Made by a program: the position numbers and the translations under genes. The notes under the pieces were generated by a model. That model was not told the origin of the DNA. It was given only the letters and a program-made list of their open reading frames with translations, and searched no databases. DNA of 33,696 nt. Source: an uncultured Alphaproteobacteria bacterium (GTDB taxonomy: Bacteria; Pseudomonadota; Alphaproteobacteria; HIMB59; GCA-002718135). The first letter of the stretch is position 1, and every line of letters begins with the position of its first letter. The stretch is taken from positions 1 through 33,696 of the forward strand of contig CACNHT010000014.1 in assembly GCA_902620285.1 (NCBI GenBank), given 5' to 3'. Positions 23,485 to 32,805 of the stretch are shown here, one piece after another.

Positions 23485-24981
23485 TCATAAAAAAAATACC
23501 CAACCTTTATCTTCTACAAAAGATGGATCTACCATTTCAAAAATTAAATCTCCCTTATTTATAAAAAACCAATTAGTATGTTTATTTAAATTTCCATTTA
23601 CACAGATAGCATCCATTAAATTATCATTGTTTACATCAATTAAAGCTGTTCTGTTACAGTAAGAATTATAAGGATGACTGTGCTCATCTTTTATTTCTTT
23701 TGCCCATTCTTTTGGATCTACCCAAGCAGGATTAGGTTCAACACCAGGAAATAATAAACTATTTTTAAGTTTAAATTTTCCGTTTCCTATATTTTCATAA
23801 ATTGCAAATGCACTTGATGAGTAAAACGGCCCAACAACTGAACTAATGAAATCTACATCCCCATCATCGTCAAAATCCCAAGAAATCATGTCAACAACTT
23901 GTGAGAACATAAATTTATCTCCTAAGGTATAAGCTGGCTCAATTTTAGTCTTTTGTTTTTTAAATTTTCCTTTACCGTTTCCAAAAAATACTGAAACTCT
24001 ATTTGTAGCTGGATCACCTTTCCAACCAGAAGGAGAAATTTCATTAAACTTTGGATTATAATGATCTCCAGAAATTATTAGATCTAAATTGCCATCATTA
24101 TTATAATCAGCAGCAGTAACAGCAAAACCAGTTTGATTTGCACATATTTTTGCTTTGAAATTACCCTTACCATCATTAAAATGACAAACAGCTCCTTTAA
24201 ATTCTGTTGTTATAATATCAATATCACCGTCATTATCTATATCGCCTGATGTTGATCCATGAGAGAAACCAATATAAATTTTTTGTTTTTTTTCAGTTTT
24301 AAATCCAGTATGAATAGTTTGTTTCCAATTTAATTTATCTGTTGAAATAAGAGAGTGATTTGGGCCAATATACTCATATTTTTTATTTCTTATTTGAGCT
24401 TGTGCATTAGCAATAAAAATATCATCGACATCATCATTATTAAAATCATCTATAATTAATCTTGCTAAAGTAGCCCCATATCCTATTTCTTCACCGAATT
24501 CATTATTCCAATCAAACAAATTATCCTTGTGTGTTATCTTTTGTTCTCTTGGATCTTGCAAAAATGTTAATATTGGAGGCTTTACTGCTGTTAACATTTT
24601 GATTCCTTCAACAGAGCAAGCTATTCTTCCTTCTTGCTCTATATATTCACCAGTTGTATTTCCACTACCACATCTGTGACCTTCACCTACAAAAATGATA
24701 TCTTGAGTGTTGTTATTATCAAAATCTACCCAAGCAAAACCAGTAATAAAAAAAAAATTATCTTTAAATTGATTTCTAATATTTTTAATAAATTTAATAC
24801 CTGGAAGAAAATATCTTCCATCATTTACTTTATTTGAGTCATTTATATACCAGCCAGATAAATTAATTTTATTAATTTTAGCTTTTTCATAAACATCTTG
24901 ATTAATTGCAAGTGAGTTTTTTGCTATTAAAAAAAATAAAGTTAGTAATGATATTAATTTAAACATAAAATTATTTATCAT
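23485..24981 (-). CDS. Secreted FG-GAP/VCBS repeat protein, N-terminal part (frameshifted)
   Basis: This 498-residue protein starts with a signal peptide (about residues 1-25, ending NSLA) and carries six Asp/Asn-rich calcium-binding-type repeats: near residues 86-98 (DFDNNNTQDIIFVG), 178-190, 247-259 (DIDNDGDIDIITT), 291-303, 368-380 and about 450-460 (DVNNDNLMDAICV). Such repeats form integrin-like beta-propellers outside the cell. The frame ends GWVFFL-stop at the A8 run 23489-23496; one base fewer continues into the 22971-23417 domain. The start overlaps the stop of the channel gene by 11 bases (ATGATAAATAA); a second ATG five codons on is an alternative. Ligand or partner unknown. Confidence 0.8.
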   Translation of the reverse strand: MINNFMFKLISLLTLFFLIAKNSLAINQDVYEKAKINKINLSGWYINDSNKVNDGRYFLPGIKFIKNIRNQFKDNFFFITGFAWVDFDNNNTQDIIFVGEGHRCGSGNTTGEYIEQEGRIACSVEGIKMLTAVKPPILTFLQDPREQKITHKDNLFDWNNEFGEEIGYGATLARLIIDDFNNDDVDDIFIANAQAQIRNKKYEYIGPNHSLISTDKLNWKQTIHTGFKTEKKQKIYIGFSHGSTSGDIDNDGDIDIITTEFKGAVCHFNDGKGNFKAKICANQTGFAVTAADYNNDGNLDLIISGDHYNPKFNEISPSGWKGDPATNRVSVFFGNGKGKFKKQKTKIEPAYTLGDKFMFSQVVDMISWDFDDDGDVDFISSVVGPFYSSSAFAIYENIGNGKFKLKNSLLFPGVEPNPAWVDPKEWAKEIKDEHSHPYNSYCNRTALIDVNNDNLMDAICVNGNLNKHTNWFFINKGDLIFEMVDPSFVEDKGWVFFL

Positions 24982-25660
24982 TTTGATGATTAACTACATC
25001 AACTAAAATCGCAATGACTAAGTTTAAGATTGTAATAGAACAAATCGCAATAAAACTAAAAAAATATATCCAAGACCACCAGTAGATTGCTTGCATAGGG
25101 AGCATTACATTCTCCCAACTTGATAAAGTTAAAACTTGAAATAAGGTAATAAGAGAGATGCCTAAATCAGCCCATCTTTCTGGATCATCTTCACCAAATA
25201 AAATCGAGCCCATTGTTGCGTAAATATAGAGAATGATAAAAAGAAGAAGACTTACAAAAAATACTCTTTTTATAGAAGCAAGAATTGCTTCTATAATTTT
25301 TTTTAATTCAGGAATGACAGATATCAATCGTAACACTCTAAAAATACGAAGAAGACGTAAAACTAAGAAGCTAGAATTATTTGGAATTGGAATTAGTGAA
25401 ATTGCTACAATGATTGTATCAAATACATTCCAACCATCTTTTAGGAAATTTTTCTTATCTTTTTCTCCTATAAAACGAATTAAAATTTCAATAACAAAGA
25501 AAACAGTGATTGCATAATCAAGTAAGTGAATAGTATTTAAAAATATAGGATCTAATTGATATGTTGTGGCCCCAATAAGAATGGCATTTAATATAATTAT
25601 AACAACAACAGTAAATTGAAAAATACGATTATCTTTCAACTTAGAAAAAAAATCTATCAT
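24971..25660 (-). CDS. Bacterial voltage-gated cation channel, six-helix (BacNav-like)
   Basis: This 229-residue protein has the single-domain voltage-gated channel layout: S1 (11-31), S2 (46-64), S3 (77-91), S4 with Arg102, Arg105, Arg108 and Arg111 at every third position, S5 (133-152), pore loop and S6 (200-221). FGEDDPERWADLGISLITLFQVLTLSSWENVM aligns well with sodium channels of the NavAb/NaChBac type. The filter reads TLSSWEN (178-184) instead of TLESW: the selectivity Glu is Ser180, and a Glu appears at 183. Ion preference is therefore uncertain. Four subunits should form the pore. It is immediately upstream of, and overlaps, the secreted repeat protein gene. Confidence 0.85.
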   Translation of the reverse strand: MIDFFSKLKDNRIFQFTVVVIIILNAILIGATTYQLDPIFLNTIHLLDYAITVFFVIEILIRFIGEKDKKNFLKDGWNVFDTIIVAISLIPIPNNSSFLVLRLLRIFRVLRLISVIPELKKIIEAILASIKRVFFVSLLLFIILYIYATMGSILFGEDDPERWADLGISLITLFQVLTLSSWENVMLPMQAIYWWSWIYFFSFIAICSITILNLVIAILVDVVNHQNDK

Positions 25661-25666
25661 ATTAAA

Positions 25667-26689
25667 TTAAATAGTTTTTAAGTTATCTATTTTCTTATCC
25701 ATCACAAAAAACCACAAAGGAGGGATTAAAGCCATTATTAACATGATTGAGTAATTAGCAGGCATCTCAATTGCTTTTTCTTCTTGAGATAAAAGAGGGT
25801 AGGGTTTTGTCGCACTTTGATGATGTTCTGCATGAAGTCCTAAATTAAATGTCGACCAATTAGCAGAGATGTGACGACTATTCCAAGAATGTAAATCTGT
25901 AAATCTTTCATACCTTCCATTTTCTTTTTTTCTTTCTAAACCATAATGCTGAATATAATTCACTAACTCCAATAAGATTATTGAGACAAAAGAATGAAAG
26001 ATAACAAAAACTAAACCATTCATACCTCCAATTAAATAAGCGAATACTAAAAATAAAAATTCTAATACAAAATAATGAATCATTCTGTTTTGGAAACTAA
26101 ATGTATTTAGATTTTTTCTAGCAAGAATATTTTTTTCAATATTCCATGATGAAATCACACTATTGATTACACAGCGAATAAAATAAAAATAAAAATTTTC
26201 ACCTCTTCTAGCTGTAGCAGGATCTTCTTTCGTAGCTACATTTAAATGATGACCATAAATATGCTCAATTCGAAAATGGCCATAACAACATAAAACTAGT
26301 AAGAATACTCCTATACCGCGCATAAATTTATTTTTTCGATGAATAAGCTCATGTGCCGTTGTAATGCCGATAGAACCGCCAGACATACCTACAGCCGCCC
26401 CTAAAGCAGCAGCTGTTAATAAAGTGATACTAGAATCAGAAACAACGATTAAACCAAATATAATTAAAAATAAAATACAGGGGAGAACGATTAAAATAGA
26501 AAAATTGTGAAACATACTTTCATTTAGCTCAACATCATTTTTACTTAAGTAAGGTAATACAAGGTCAATAATTGGAACTAATATAAAAACCCAAATAAAA
26601 GGTGAAATTGACCAAGAGGGATTAATGATTAATCCTAAAGAACTAGCAAATATCAAAATTAGCGGTGTTACAAGATAAAATATCATCAA
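25667..26689 (-). CDS. alkB: AlkB-type membrane alkane/fatty-acyl hydroxylase
   Basis: This 340-residue integral membrane di-iron enzyme has the AlkB histidine boxes HELIH (113-117), EHIYGHH (142-148) and HAEHH (286-290), plus the AlkB-typical NYIQHYGLER (244-253) and LHSWNSRHISANW. Several hydrophobic helices lie before, between and after the boxes. AlkB enzymes hydroxylate terminal methyl groups of alkanes with electrons from rubredoxin; no rubredoxin or reductase gene is in the window. The substrate could also be a related hydrocarbon chain (xylene-monooxygenase-like relatives). The box-three motif has Ala-Glu rather than the Asp usual in alkane hydroxylases. The downstream channel gene starts 6 bases after the stop. 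Confidence 0.85.
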   Translation of the reverse strand: MMIFYLVTPLILIFASSLGLIINPSWSISPFIWVFILVPIIDLVLPYLSKNDVELNESMFHNFSILIVLPCILFLIIFGLIVVSDSSITLLTAAALGAAVGMSGGSIGITTAHELIHRKNKFMRGIGVFLLVLCCYGHFRIEHIYGHHLNVATKEDPATARRGENFYFYFIRCVINSVISSWNIEKNILARKNLNTFSFQNRMIHYFVLEFLFLVFAYLIGGMNGLVFVIFHSFVSIILLELVNYIQHYGLERKKENGRYERFTDLHSWNSRHISANWSTFNLGLHAEHHQSATKPYPLLSQEEKAIEMPANYSIMLIMALIPPLWFFVMDKKIDNLKTI

Positions 26690-26749
26690 AATAATTATAT
26701 ATTATTTTTTTTTCTAAACTAATACCTAAATTACTCTAAGAAAATTTAT

Positions 26750-27685
26750 ATGAATAATAACATAAAAGGTCTTATTTTAATTATTGTGGGGATGTTATTC
26801 ATCATTACCCAGGACGTTTTAATTAAATACACCATCCATGATGCCTCTTTAATGCAAATACTTGTATTTAGAGGAGGGGTAGGATTTTCATTGTTATGCC
26901 TATATTTAATTTACACAAAACAACCAATATTCTTTGGAACATCACATCCTTATATAGCAATTTTTAGAGGCTCTACGTTCTTCTTTGGCTTTACCTTGTT
27001 TTTTATCTCGTTAAGCCAAATTACTTTAGCAGAAGCAACGAGTTTATTTTTTGTGAGTCCATTTTTTATTACTATTTATTCTTACTTTATTCTGAATATA
27101 AAAATTGGCTTGAATAGAATATTTTCAATTTTTGTTGGTTTTAGTGGAACACTTTTAATCATTAAGCCAGAATTTAATGACATAAATATTTATATGTTAT
27201 TTCCAATAATTGCTGCAGCCACCTATGCATTATCGATGACATTGGCAAAAAAAACTTCAAAAAATGATAATTTATTTCAACAAACTTTTCATATTTATAT
27301 AGGTGCATTTGTTGGAGGAAGCGCAATTAGTATTTTATTACATAATTCAGACTTTAATTTATCAATTTTTTCTATTCTTAGTAATTCTTGGATACTTAAT
27401 GATCTTCAATTTATTGGATTAATACTTTTTATCTCTACAACTGGAAGTCTTGGGATATTTTGTTTGATAGCAGCATACAGGGTAGGGTCACCTTTAGTTA
27501 ACAGTATAACTGAGTACGTCCATCTAATTTTTGCAATAATAATAGGAATTATTATTTTTTCTGAAGTGCCCGATATAAATTCATTTATTGGTATTTTTCT
27601 TATTATGGTAAGTGGTATCTTTGTTGTATTCAGAGAAAATAAGCGTGAGGAATTAGTTGTATCCAAAACTACTCTTAGAACATAA
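26750..27685 (+). CDS. EamA/DMT-family transporter
   Basis: This 311-residue protein has about ten hydrophobic helices in two EamA-type halves, typical of the drug/metabolite transporter superfamily. LYPI... features such as FRGGVGFSLL, the first-half end LIIKPEF and second-half AAATYALSMTLAKK are family-like. These carriers move amino acids, S-adenosylmethionine-like compounds or other metabolites, usually outward, but the substrate cannot be predicted. It is divergent from the AlkB gene, 60 bases apart, and 47 bases upstream of the MFS gene, with which it may be co-transcribed. Confidence 0.88.
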   Translation: MNNNIKGLILIIVGMLFIITQDVLIKYTIHDASLMQILVFRGGVGFSLLCLYLIYTKQPIFFGTSHPYIAIFRGSTFFFGFTLFFISLSQITLAEATSLFFVSPFFITIYSYFILNIKIGLNRIFSIFVGFSGTLLIIKPEFNDINIYMLFPIIAAATYALSMTLAKKTSKNDNLFQQTFHIYIGAFVGGSAISILLHNSDFNLSIFSILSNSWILNDLQFIGLILFISTTGSLGIFCLIAAYRVGSPLVNSITEYVHLIFAIIIGIIIFSEVPDINSFIGIFLIMVSGIFVVFRENKREELVVSKTTLRT

Positions 27686-27732
27686 TAGTTTTATAATATT
27701 GAAACAATCACTGAATAATATTAATAAAAAAT

Positions 27733-28872
27733 ATGTATAGAAAAGCATTCTTTGCCATATGTTTAAATGGTTTCGCACTTGCTTTCACTTGGGGAATAAC
27801 AGTAACAAATATCCCATGGTTATTTGACAGAGTTGGGATTAAAGAAACTGATTTAGGAATTTGGTTTACAATTTTTGCTGTTCTACAACTTTTTTTCAGT
27901 CAATTATCAGGAAGAGTAATTGTGCCACTTATTGGAACAACTAAAACTTTAATGTTAGGTCAATTGAGTTTTGCAATATTTCCTTATATATTTATTACAG
28001 CTAGCAACATACAAACATTTTTTTTATCCAGTATTCCATTATCAATAGCTGCAGGTTTAATTTTTCCTACAATTGCTAGTAGTACTAACTTTATTGAAAA
28101 TAAAACTAAAAGAATTTATCAAACATACCAACAAGCTTCATTTAGTTTTGGTTTTATTATTAGTGGCATTTTTGCAAGTTTATTTTTTTATTTAAATTTA
28201 TACCCACCACACATTTTTATAGGTTTAATATTCTTTTTAACTTTAATTGTTATTTTAACATTCATATTTGGTTTATCTTCTAAAAATGATTACTATGAAA
28301 AGTTAGCTAAATTTAAAATTCCTGAAAGAAAGGTTTTATTCTTTGGATTAAATTTAGCAATATTCATGGGCACTGTTGGTATTATGCTAGAATGGACACC
28401 ATTATGGTTAAAAAGAGATCTTAACGCATCCTTGTACGTTGCATCATTATCAATTCTTTGTTGGGGAGGTGGAGAGTTTATAGGAAGAATTTATGGTGAA
28501 AAAATTGTTAATGCTTACGGTGTAAAATTTGCAGCAGGGTATTTTGGTTTAGTTGGTTGTTTGATTTTCTTTATTTCTATTTTAACTGCGAATATTTATA
28601 TTATTATTTTAGCAGTATTCTTATTTGCTCTCTCCACATCAAATTTTTATCCAGTCGTTTTAATGCAAGGTTTAAAATATACTAATGAAAGTATATCAAT
28701 CACTGCAGCAAATATCACAACAATTGCATTCTCTGGCTTTCTAATAGGACCAGCTATAATTGGATTTTCAGCTGAAACATTCGGTTTAACTTTTAATGTT
28801 ATCGCTCTTTGTTTTATTTGGGCATTTAACGGATTATTATTTATTTACTTTATTAATCAATTAAAAAAATAA
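27733..28872 (+). CDS. Major facilitator superfamily transporter
   Basis: This 379-residue protein has about twelve hydrophobic helices with a longer polar loop near residues 180-205 between the halves, the MFS topology. It starts directly with a helix (FFAICLNGFALAFTWGITV). Sequence features such as QLFFSQLSGRVIVPLIGTTKTLMLG fit the conserved loop between helices two and three. It is somewhat short for the family but complete. Substrate unknown. It ends seven bases before the convergent HExxH gene. Confidence 0.88.
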   Translation: MYRKAFFAICLNGFALAFTWGITVTNIPWLFDRVGIKETDLGIWFTIFAVLQLFFSQLSGRVIVPLIGTTKTLMLGQLSFAIFPYIFITASNIQTFFLSSIPLSIAAGLIFPTIASSTNFIENKTKRIYQTYQQASFSFGFIISGIFASLFFYLNLYPPHIFIGLIFFLTLIVILTFIFGLSSKNDYYEKLAKFKIPERKVLFFGLNLAIFMGTVGIMLEWTPLWLKRDLNASLYVASLSILCWGGGEFIGRIYGEKIVNAYGVKFAAGYFGLVGCLIFFISILTANIYIIILAVFLFALSTSNFYPVVLMQGLKYTNESISITAANITTIAFSGFLIGPAIIGFSAETFGLTFNVIALCFIWAFNGLLFIYFINQLKK

Positions 28873-28879
28873 TTTTATT

Positions 28880-29842
28880 TTATTGCAAGAACTTACTATT
28901 TTTAAGGTCAGGGCAGTTTTTTTGCTGATGATTGTAATAATCATCATTATTGAAATCTAAATATATTTTTCCAGAATTTTTATGCATAATATCATTTTTA
29001 TTATCAGAAATATGAAAGGATTTATTATTTTTTGCACAACTTGCAGGGTAGCCTAATGAATGGATCATTTCATGCAAAATTGTTGCTTCTGCATCACCAA
29101 AAGTTTTATCATTAATATCATTTAAATGATCTTTATTAGTACAAGAGAATATTCTTTCATTATTGGATAAAATTAAGTCATCACCAATATATTTTTTAAA
29201 TCTAGAGTAGGTGTAGTAAATCGCTATGTTACCATCAAATCGTGATTTGCCACATATGTCATAGTCAATATATTTTCTCTTTTCCCAACCTTCAAAAAAA
29301 ATAATAAATTTCTTAGAAGAAAAATTATAAAATAGATTACTATTATCATTAATAAGCTTTTCAATTTTATTTGATACTTCAGTAATATTTTTAGTTTTAT
29401 CTTTGTTATGTAGGTCTCCAAACCAATCCATCGTTTTATTTACTCGTAAAAAAGTTATATCTATTTCACCATCAATATTCCTATCAAATTTAATTTTTTG
29501 GTTTAGAGTTTGTTCTTTTAGCCAATAATTAATTGCAACGAGAGAGGATTCAATTTTATTATTAATGTCATATTCTCGATCATCTCTTTCGCATGGAAGT
29601 AAATAAATGGGATGGAATTGATTTCCTGCATACAAATCTAGCTTATCTTTAAATGATCTATTTATTTTCTTATCATTTTCATAGATGATAAAGTTTGTTT
29701 CAATATCATTATCACAACCCTCTGGTAGAGGGATTTTTGGAGCAATAAATTTCCAATCTTCATTAATAAATTGAAGAAAAAAAACAAAAATAGATACAAT
29801 GATAAAAAATCCAATAAATGGGATTAAAAAATATCTATGCAT
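28880..29842 (-). CDS. Membrane-anchored HExxH metalloprotease-like protein
   Basis: This 320-residue protein has one N-terminal helix (about residues 4-24), probably an anchor leaving the rest outside the cytoplasm. The zinc-binding motif HEMIHSLGYP (257-266) is followed by a candidate third ligand at His277 (SFHISD). Cys residues at 43, 84, 197, 234 and 269 could form disulfides, supporting export. No propeptide or known peptidase family is recognised; the HExxH and small Gly after it (HSLG) suggest a metzincin- or gluzincin-like fold. The gene is convergent with the MFS gene and divergent from the GMC oxidoreductase (67 bases between starts). Function not established. Confidence 0.7.
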   Translation of the reverse strand: MHRYFLIPFIGFFIIVSIFVFFLQFINEDWKFIAPKIPLPEGCDNDIETNFIIYENDKKINRSFKDKLDLYAGNQFHPIYLLPCERDDREYDINNKIESSLVAINYWLKEQTLNQKIKFDRNIDGEIDITFLRVNKTMDWFGDLHNKDKTKNITEVSNKIEKLINDNSNLFYNFSSKKFIIFFEGWEKRKYIDYDICGKSRFDGNIAIYYTYSRFKKYIGDDLILSNNERIFSCTNKDHLNDINDKTFGDAEATILHEMIHSLGYPASCAKNNKSFHISDNKNDIMHKNSGKIYLDFNNDDYYNHQQKNCPDLKNSKFLQ

Positions 29843-29909
29843 TCAATTATTAGATTTATATAATAAAAATATATTCAACCCAAAACAAAATTAAGATACA
29901 AATTTATTA

Positions 29910-31514
29910 ATGACAAAAAAATATGATTTTATAATTGCAGGTGGAGGAACATCAGGAATTATTACAGCAGCAAAGTTAATTGATCATGGTGCTTCTGTTT
30001 TAATTTTAGAAGAAGGTATTAGAACAAATAATTTACTTTTATCGATGCCTGCTGGTTGGATTAGAGGTTTAGAAAATAGTCCATTCTTAAAATTTTATGA
30101 ATCTATTCCGCAAAAGCAATTAAATAATCGTCAGCATTTTATAGCACAAGCCAAAACACTTGGTGGAGGTTCAAAAGTAAATGGTATGGTTTACATGCGA
30201 GGAAAACCATCTGATTATAATAAATGGGAAGAGGAGAGTGATGACAGTAATTGGAACTGGAACTCTTTACTCAAGCATTTTGTTAAACTTGAAGATAATC
30301 AACGTATTCAAAATGAATTTCATGGAAACAAAGGTAACTTAAAAGTTTCTGATCCTGGTTATATTGTAGAAGGTACAAACCTATATATCAAAACAATGCA
30401 AGCTATGGGTTTACCTTATAATGATGATTTCAATGATGGTGACCAATATGGTGTAGGAACTATGCAGTACACCATTGGCAACGGTAAAAGATGCGATGTG
30501 CACAGTGCTTTTTTACAATCAAAAAAAAATAATAAAAATTTAAAAATCAAAACTAGTTCTATTGTAACAAAAGTTATTCTTGATCAAAAAAAAGCAATAG
30601 GTATGGAATGTATATCAAATGGTAAACCAACTAAATATTTTGCGAATGATATTATTTTAACATCAGGAGCATACGTAACACCTAAAATTTTAATGCATTC
30701 CGGAATAGGGGAAGAAGAGCAATTACAACAATTTAATATTCCAGTAATTGAAAACTTAAAAGGTGTAGGTAAAAATTTGCAAGATCATCATGAAGTTCCT
30801 GTTATTTCTAGAGTGAAGCCAGGTTATAGTTACTTTAAACAAGATCAAGGCTGGAGAATGATCAAAAATGGAATTCAATATTTATTATTTAATTCAGGTC
30901 CGGTACGCTCACAAGGCGTTGATAGTTGTTCATTTTTTAATCCAGAAAATTTAGAAGATAAAATTGATCCTAAAATTAAACTGTATTGTGTGCCTATAAT
31001 GTACACTGATAGAGATACAAAAGGTATAAAACCTGATCACGGATTAACACTTACATCTTGCTTAATGAATCCAAAATCAAGAGGAGAGGTTAGAATTCAA
31101 TCTTCTAACCCATTAGATTTACCTCTTATTGATCCAAATTTTTTAAGTCATGAAGATGATATGAATGTTATGTTAAATGCGGTAAAACTTGCAAGAAAGG
31201 TTATTCAAACAAAACCTTTGTCTGATATTGTTTTAGAAGAAACAGTTCCTGGTCGATCCATTAATTCAGATGAAGATCTCATTAATTATTCAAAAAAAAT
31301 GATTAAAACAAATTGGCACCCTGTTGGAACATGTAAAATGGGTAAAGATAATGATGATATGGCGGTGTTAAATACAAAATTGGAAGTTAAGGGAATAAAA
31401 AATTTAAGAGTTTTTGATGTGTCGATGATGCCAACAATTGTCGGTGCAAATACTAATGCACCTGCTATGGCTATAGCAGATAAGGCTACTGATATATTAT
31501 TACAGTCAATATAA
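29910..31514 (+). CDS. GMC-family FAD oxidoreductase (choline dehydrogenase-like)
   Basis: This 534-residue flavoenzyme has the FAD-binding GGGTSG (11-16), the GMC signature-like segment KTLGGGSKVNGMVYMRG, and a C-terminal catalytic pair: His470 in WHPVGTCKMG and Asn514 in GANTNAPAM, spaced as in choline oxidase. GMC enzymes oxidise alcohols, including choline, sugars and aromatic alcohols. BetA-like choline dehydrogenases share this layout, but the surrounding genes offer no betaine-aldehyde dehydrogenase, so I leave the substrate open. Length is normal. Upstream it is divergent from the HExxH gene; 78 bases follow before the next gene. Confidence 0.9.
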   Translation: MTKKYDFIIAGGGTSGIITAAKLIDHGASVLILEEGIRTNNLLLSMPAGWIRGLENSPFLKFYESIPQKQLNNRQHFIAQAKTLGGGSKVNGMVYMRGKPSDYNKWEEESDDSNWNWNSLLKHFVKLEDNQRIQNEFHGNKGNLKVSDPGYIVEGTNLYIKTMQAMGLPYNDDFNDGDQYGVGTMQYTIGNGKRCDVHSAFLQSKKNNKNLKIKTSSIVTKVILDQKKAIGMECISNGKPTKYFANDIILTSGAYVTPKILMHSGIGEEEQLQQFNIPVIENLKGVGKNLQDHHEVPVISRVKPGYSYFKQDQGWRMIKNGIQYLLFNSGPVRSQGVDSCSFFNPENLEDKIDPKIKLYCVPIMYTDRDTKGIKPDHGLTLTSCLMNPKSRGEVRIQSSNPLDLPLIDPNFLSHEDDMNVMLNAVKLARKVIQTKPLSDIVLEETVPGRSINSDEDLINYSKKMIKTNWHPVGTCKMGKDNDDMAVLNTKLEVKGIKNLRVFDVSMMPTIVGANTNAPAMAIADKATDILLQSI

Positions 31515-31592
31515 TTTGTTTAAGCTAATATATTTTAATTTTAGAAAATAAATTTTTTTACATATTATTTAGAGCATTATATAAAGCTATTA

Positions 31593-32801
31593 ATGTATAG
31601 AATTATATTTTTTCTATTTTTAATTTCATCAAGTGTTTATGCTAAAGATCCTCCTAAGAAATTTCTTGATGATGAATATATTTTTAAATTTGAGGAAAAT
31701 ATTAAATATCCATATGATACTGGATTTTGGGGCCCAATAGAAACACATACTAGAATACATCAAAACCCTTGGGCTCTTCGATATGATAATAAAGTTACAA
31801 AAACAAATGAATATTCTTTGCGTTTTGAAAAAAGACTAGAAGATTGTGGTGCTGAAGATTGTAATAGAAAAGAAAAAACTTTTATTGGTCGTTCTGAACT
31901 TGGTTTCTTTGATCCTATAACTGGTGAAAAAATAAGAGGTCATTTAGGTGAATATTGGTATACTTGGTCTTTCTATATCGATCCTGCATCCGATGGGCCC
32001 AAAAATATGCGAGATTTTGTTCATATAGGTCAATTTAAAATGGATCTTGAACATGAAAAATTAACAAGGAGTTTGCTTACTACGCAAACAATAGATGAAT
32101 TTAATGTTGCTTGCCCTGAAATGAGTTTCTTTTTTTCTTGGCGTTATGATGGAATTTATGTGGGCCGATCAGGAGTTTCTCTATGTGATGGTAGTGATTA
32201 TAAAAGAATAATTCCCCTTAATAATGTGAAGGGTAAATGGCACACTGTCTTATTAAATATTAATTGGACTGATCAAGAAGATGGAAAAATAAAACTTTGG
32301 TTAAATGATCAGCTTATTTATCGCTTTGAAGGAAAAACTATATCAAAAATTGTAAAGAACAAAAATGAATATCAAATGGGACCAAAATTTAGATTTGGCT
32401 TGTATAGTCAGGGTGAAAATGGTGATCAAGTTATGCACTATGAAGGAATGAAAGCAGAAAAATCATGTAATAAACTTCAATTATTTGATTGTAACTATAT
32501 TCAAAAACAAGAAATTGATGTTGTTAAAACAAATCCTGCTGACCCAGATGATGGTAATCAAATAGTTGGTCAGTATGAAACAAATGATGATCAAGGTAAA
32601 CGAGATAGAATTATTAATACTCTTATAAATAAAATTACTAAAGACATTAGTAAAAAATCTAATAGTAATAAAGATGATATCAAAACATGGGTTGCCACCG
32701 AAGTAAACAAACTAGATTGGGATAAAGACTTAGATAAAAGTAAGGATAGAAAAAAAATACGTGATCAGTTAACCAAAAAGGGTAAAAAAACTTTTAAGTA
32801 G
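31593..32801 (+). CDS. Secreted polysaccharide lyase-like protein (heparin-lyase-I-type fold)
   Basis: This 402-residue protein starts with a signal peptide (MYRIIFFLFLISSSVYA, cleavage about residue 17). The main domain, residues 25-290, resembles the polysaccharide-lyase jelly-roll family: FIGRSELGFF, GEYWYTWSFYIDP, HIGQFK and GKWHTVLLNINWTDQEDGKIKLWLN are characteristic. Such proteins cleave acidic polysaccharides such as glucuronan or alginate-like material. The last about 80 residues are highly charged and Lys/Asp-rich (KDISKKSNSNKDDIKTW...), perhaps a helical tail. Four Cys residues in the first half hint at disulfides. Substrate unproven. The gene is followed by a G+C-rich nested hairpin. 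Confidence 0.75.
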   Translation: MYRIIFFLFLISSSVYAKDPPKKFLDDEYIFKFEENIKYPYDTGFWGPIETHTRIHQNPWALRYDNKVTKTNEYSLRFEKRLEDCGAEDCNRKEKTFIGRSELGFFDPITGEKIRGHLGEYWYTWSFYIDPASDGPKNMRDFVHIGQFKMDLEHEKLTRSLLTTQTIDEFNVACPEMSFFFSWRYDGIYVGRSGVSLCDGSDYKRIIPLNNVKGKWHTVLLNINWTDQEDGKIKLWLNDQLIYRFEGKTISKIVKNKNEYQMGPKFRFGLYSQGENGDQVMHYEGMKAEKSCNKLQLFDCNYIQKQEIDVVKTNPADPDDGNQIVGQYETNDDQGKRDRIINTLINKITKDISKKSNSNKDDIKTWVATEVNKLDWDKDLDKSKDRKKIRDQLTKKGKKTFK

Positions 32802-32805
32802 GAAA

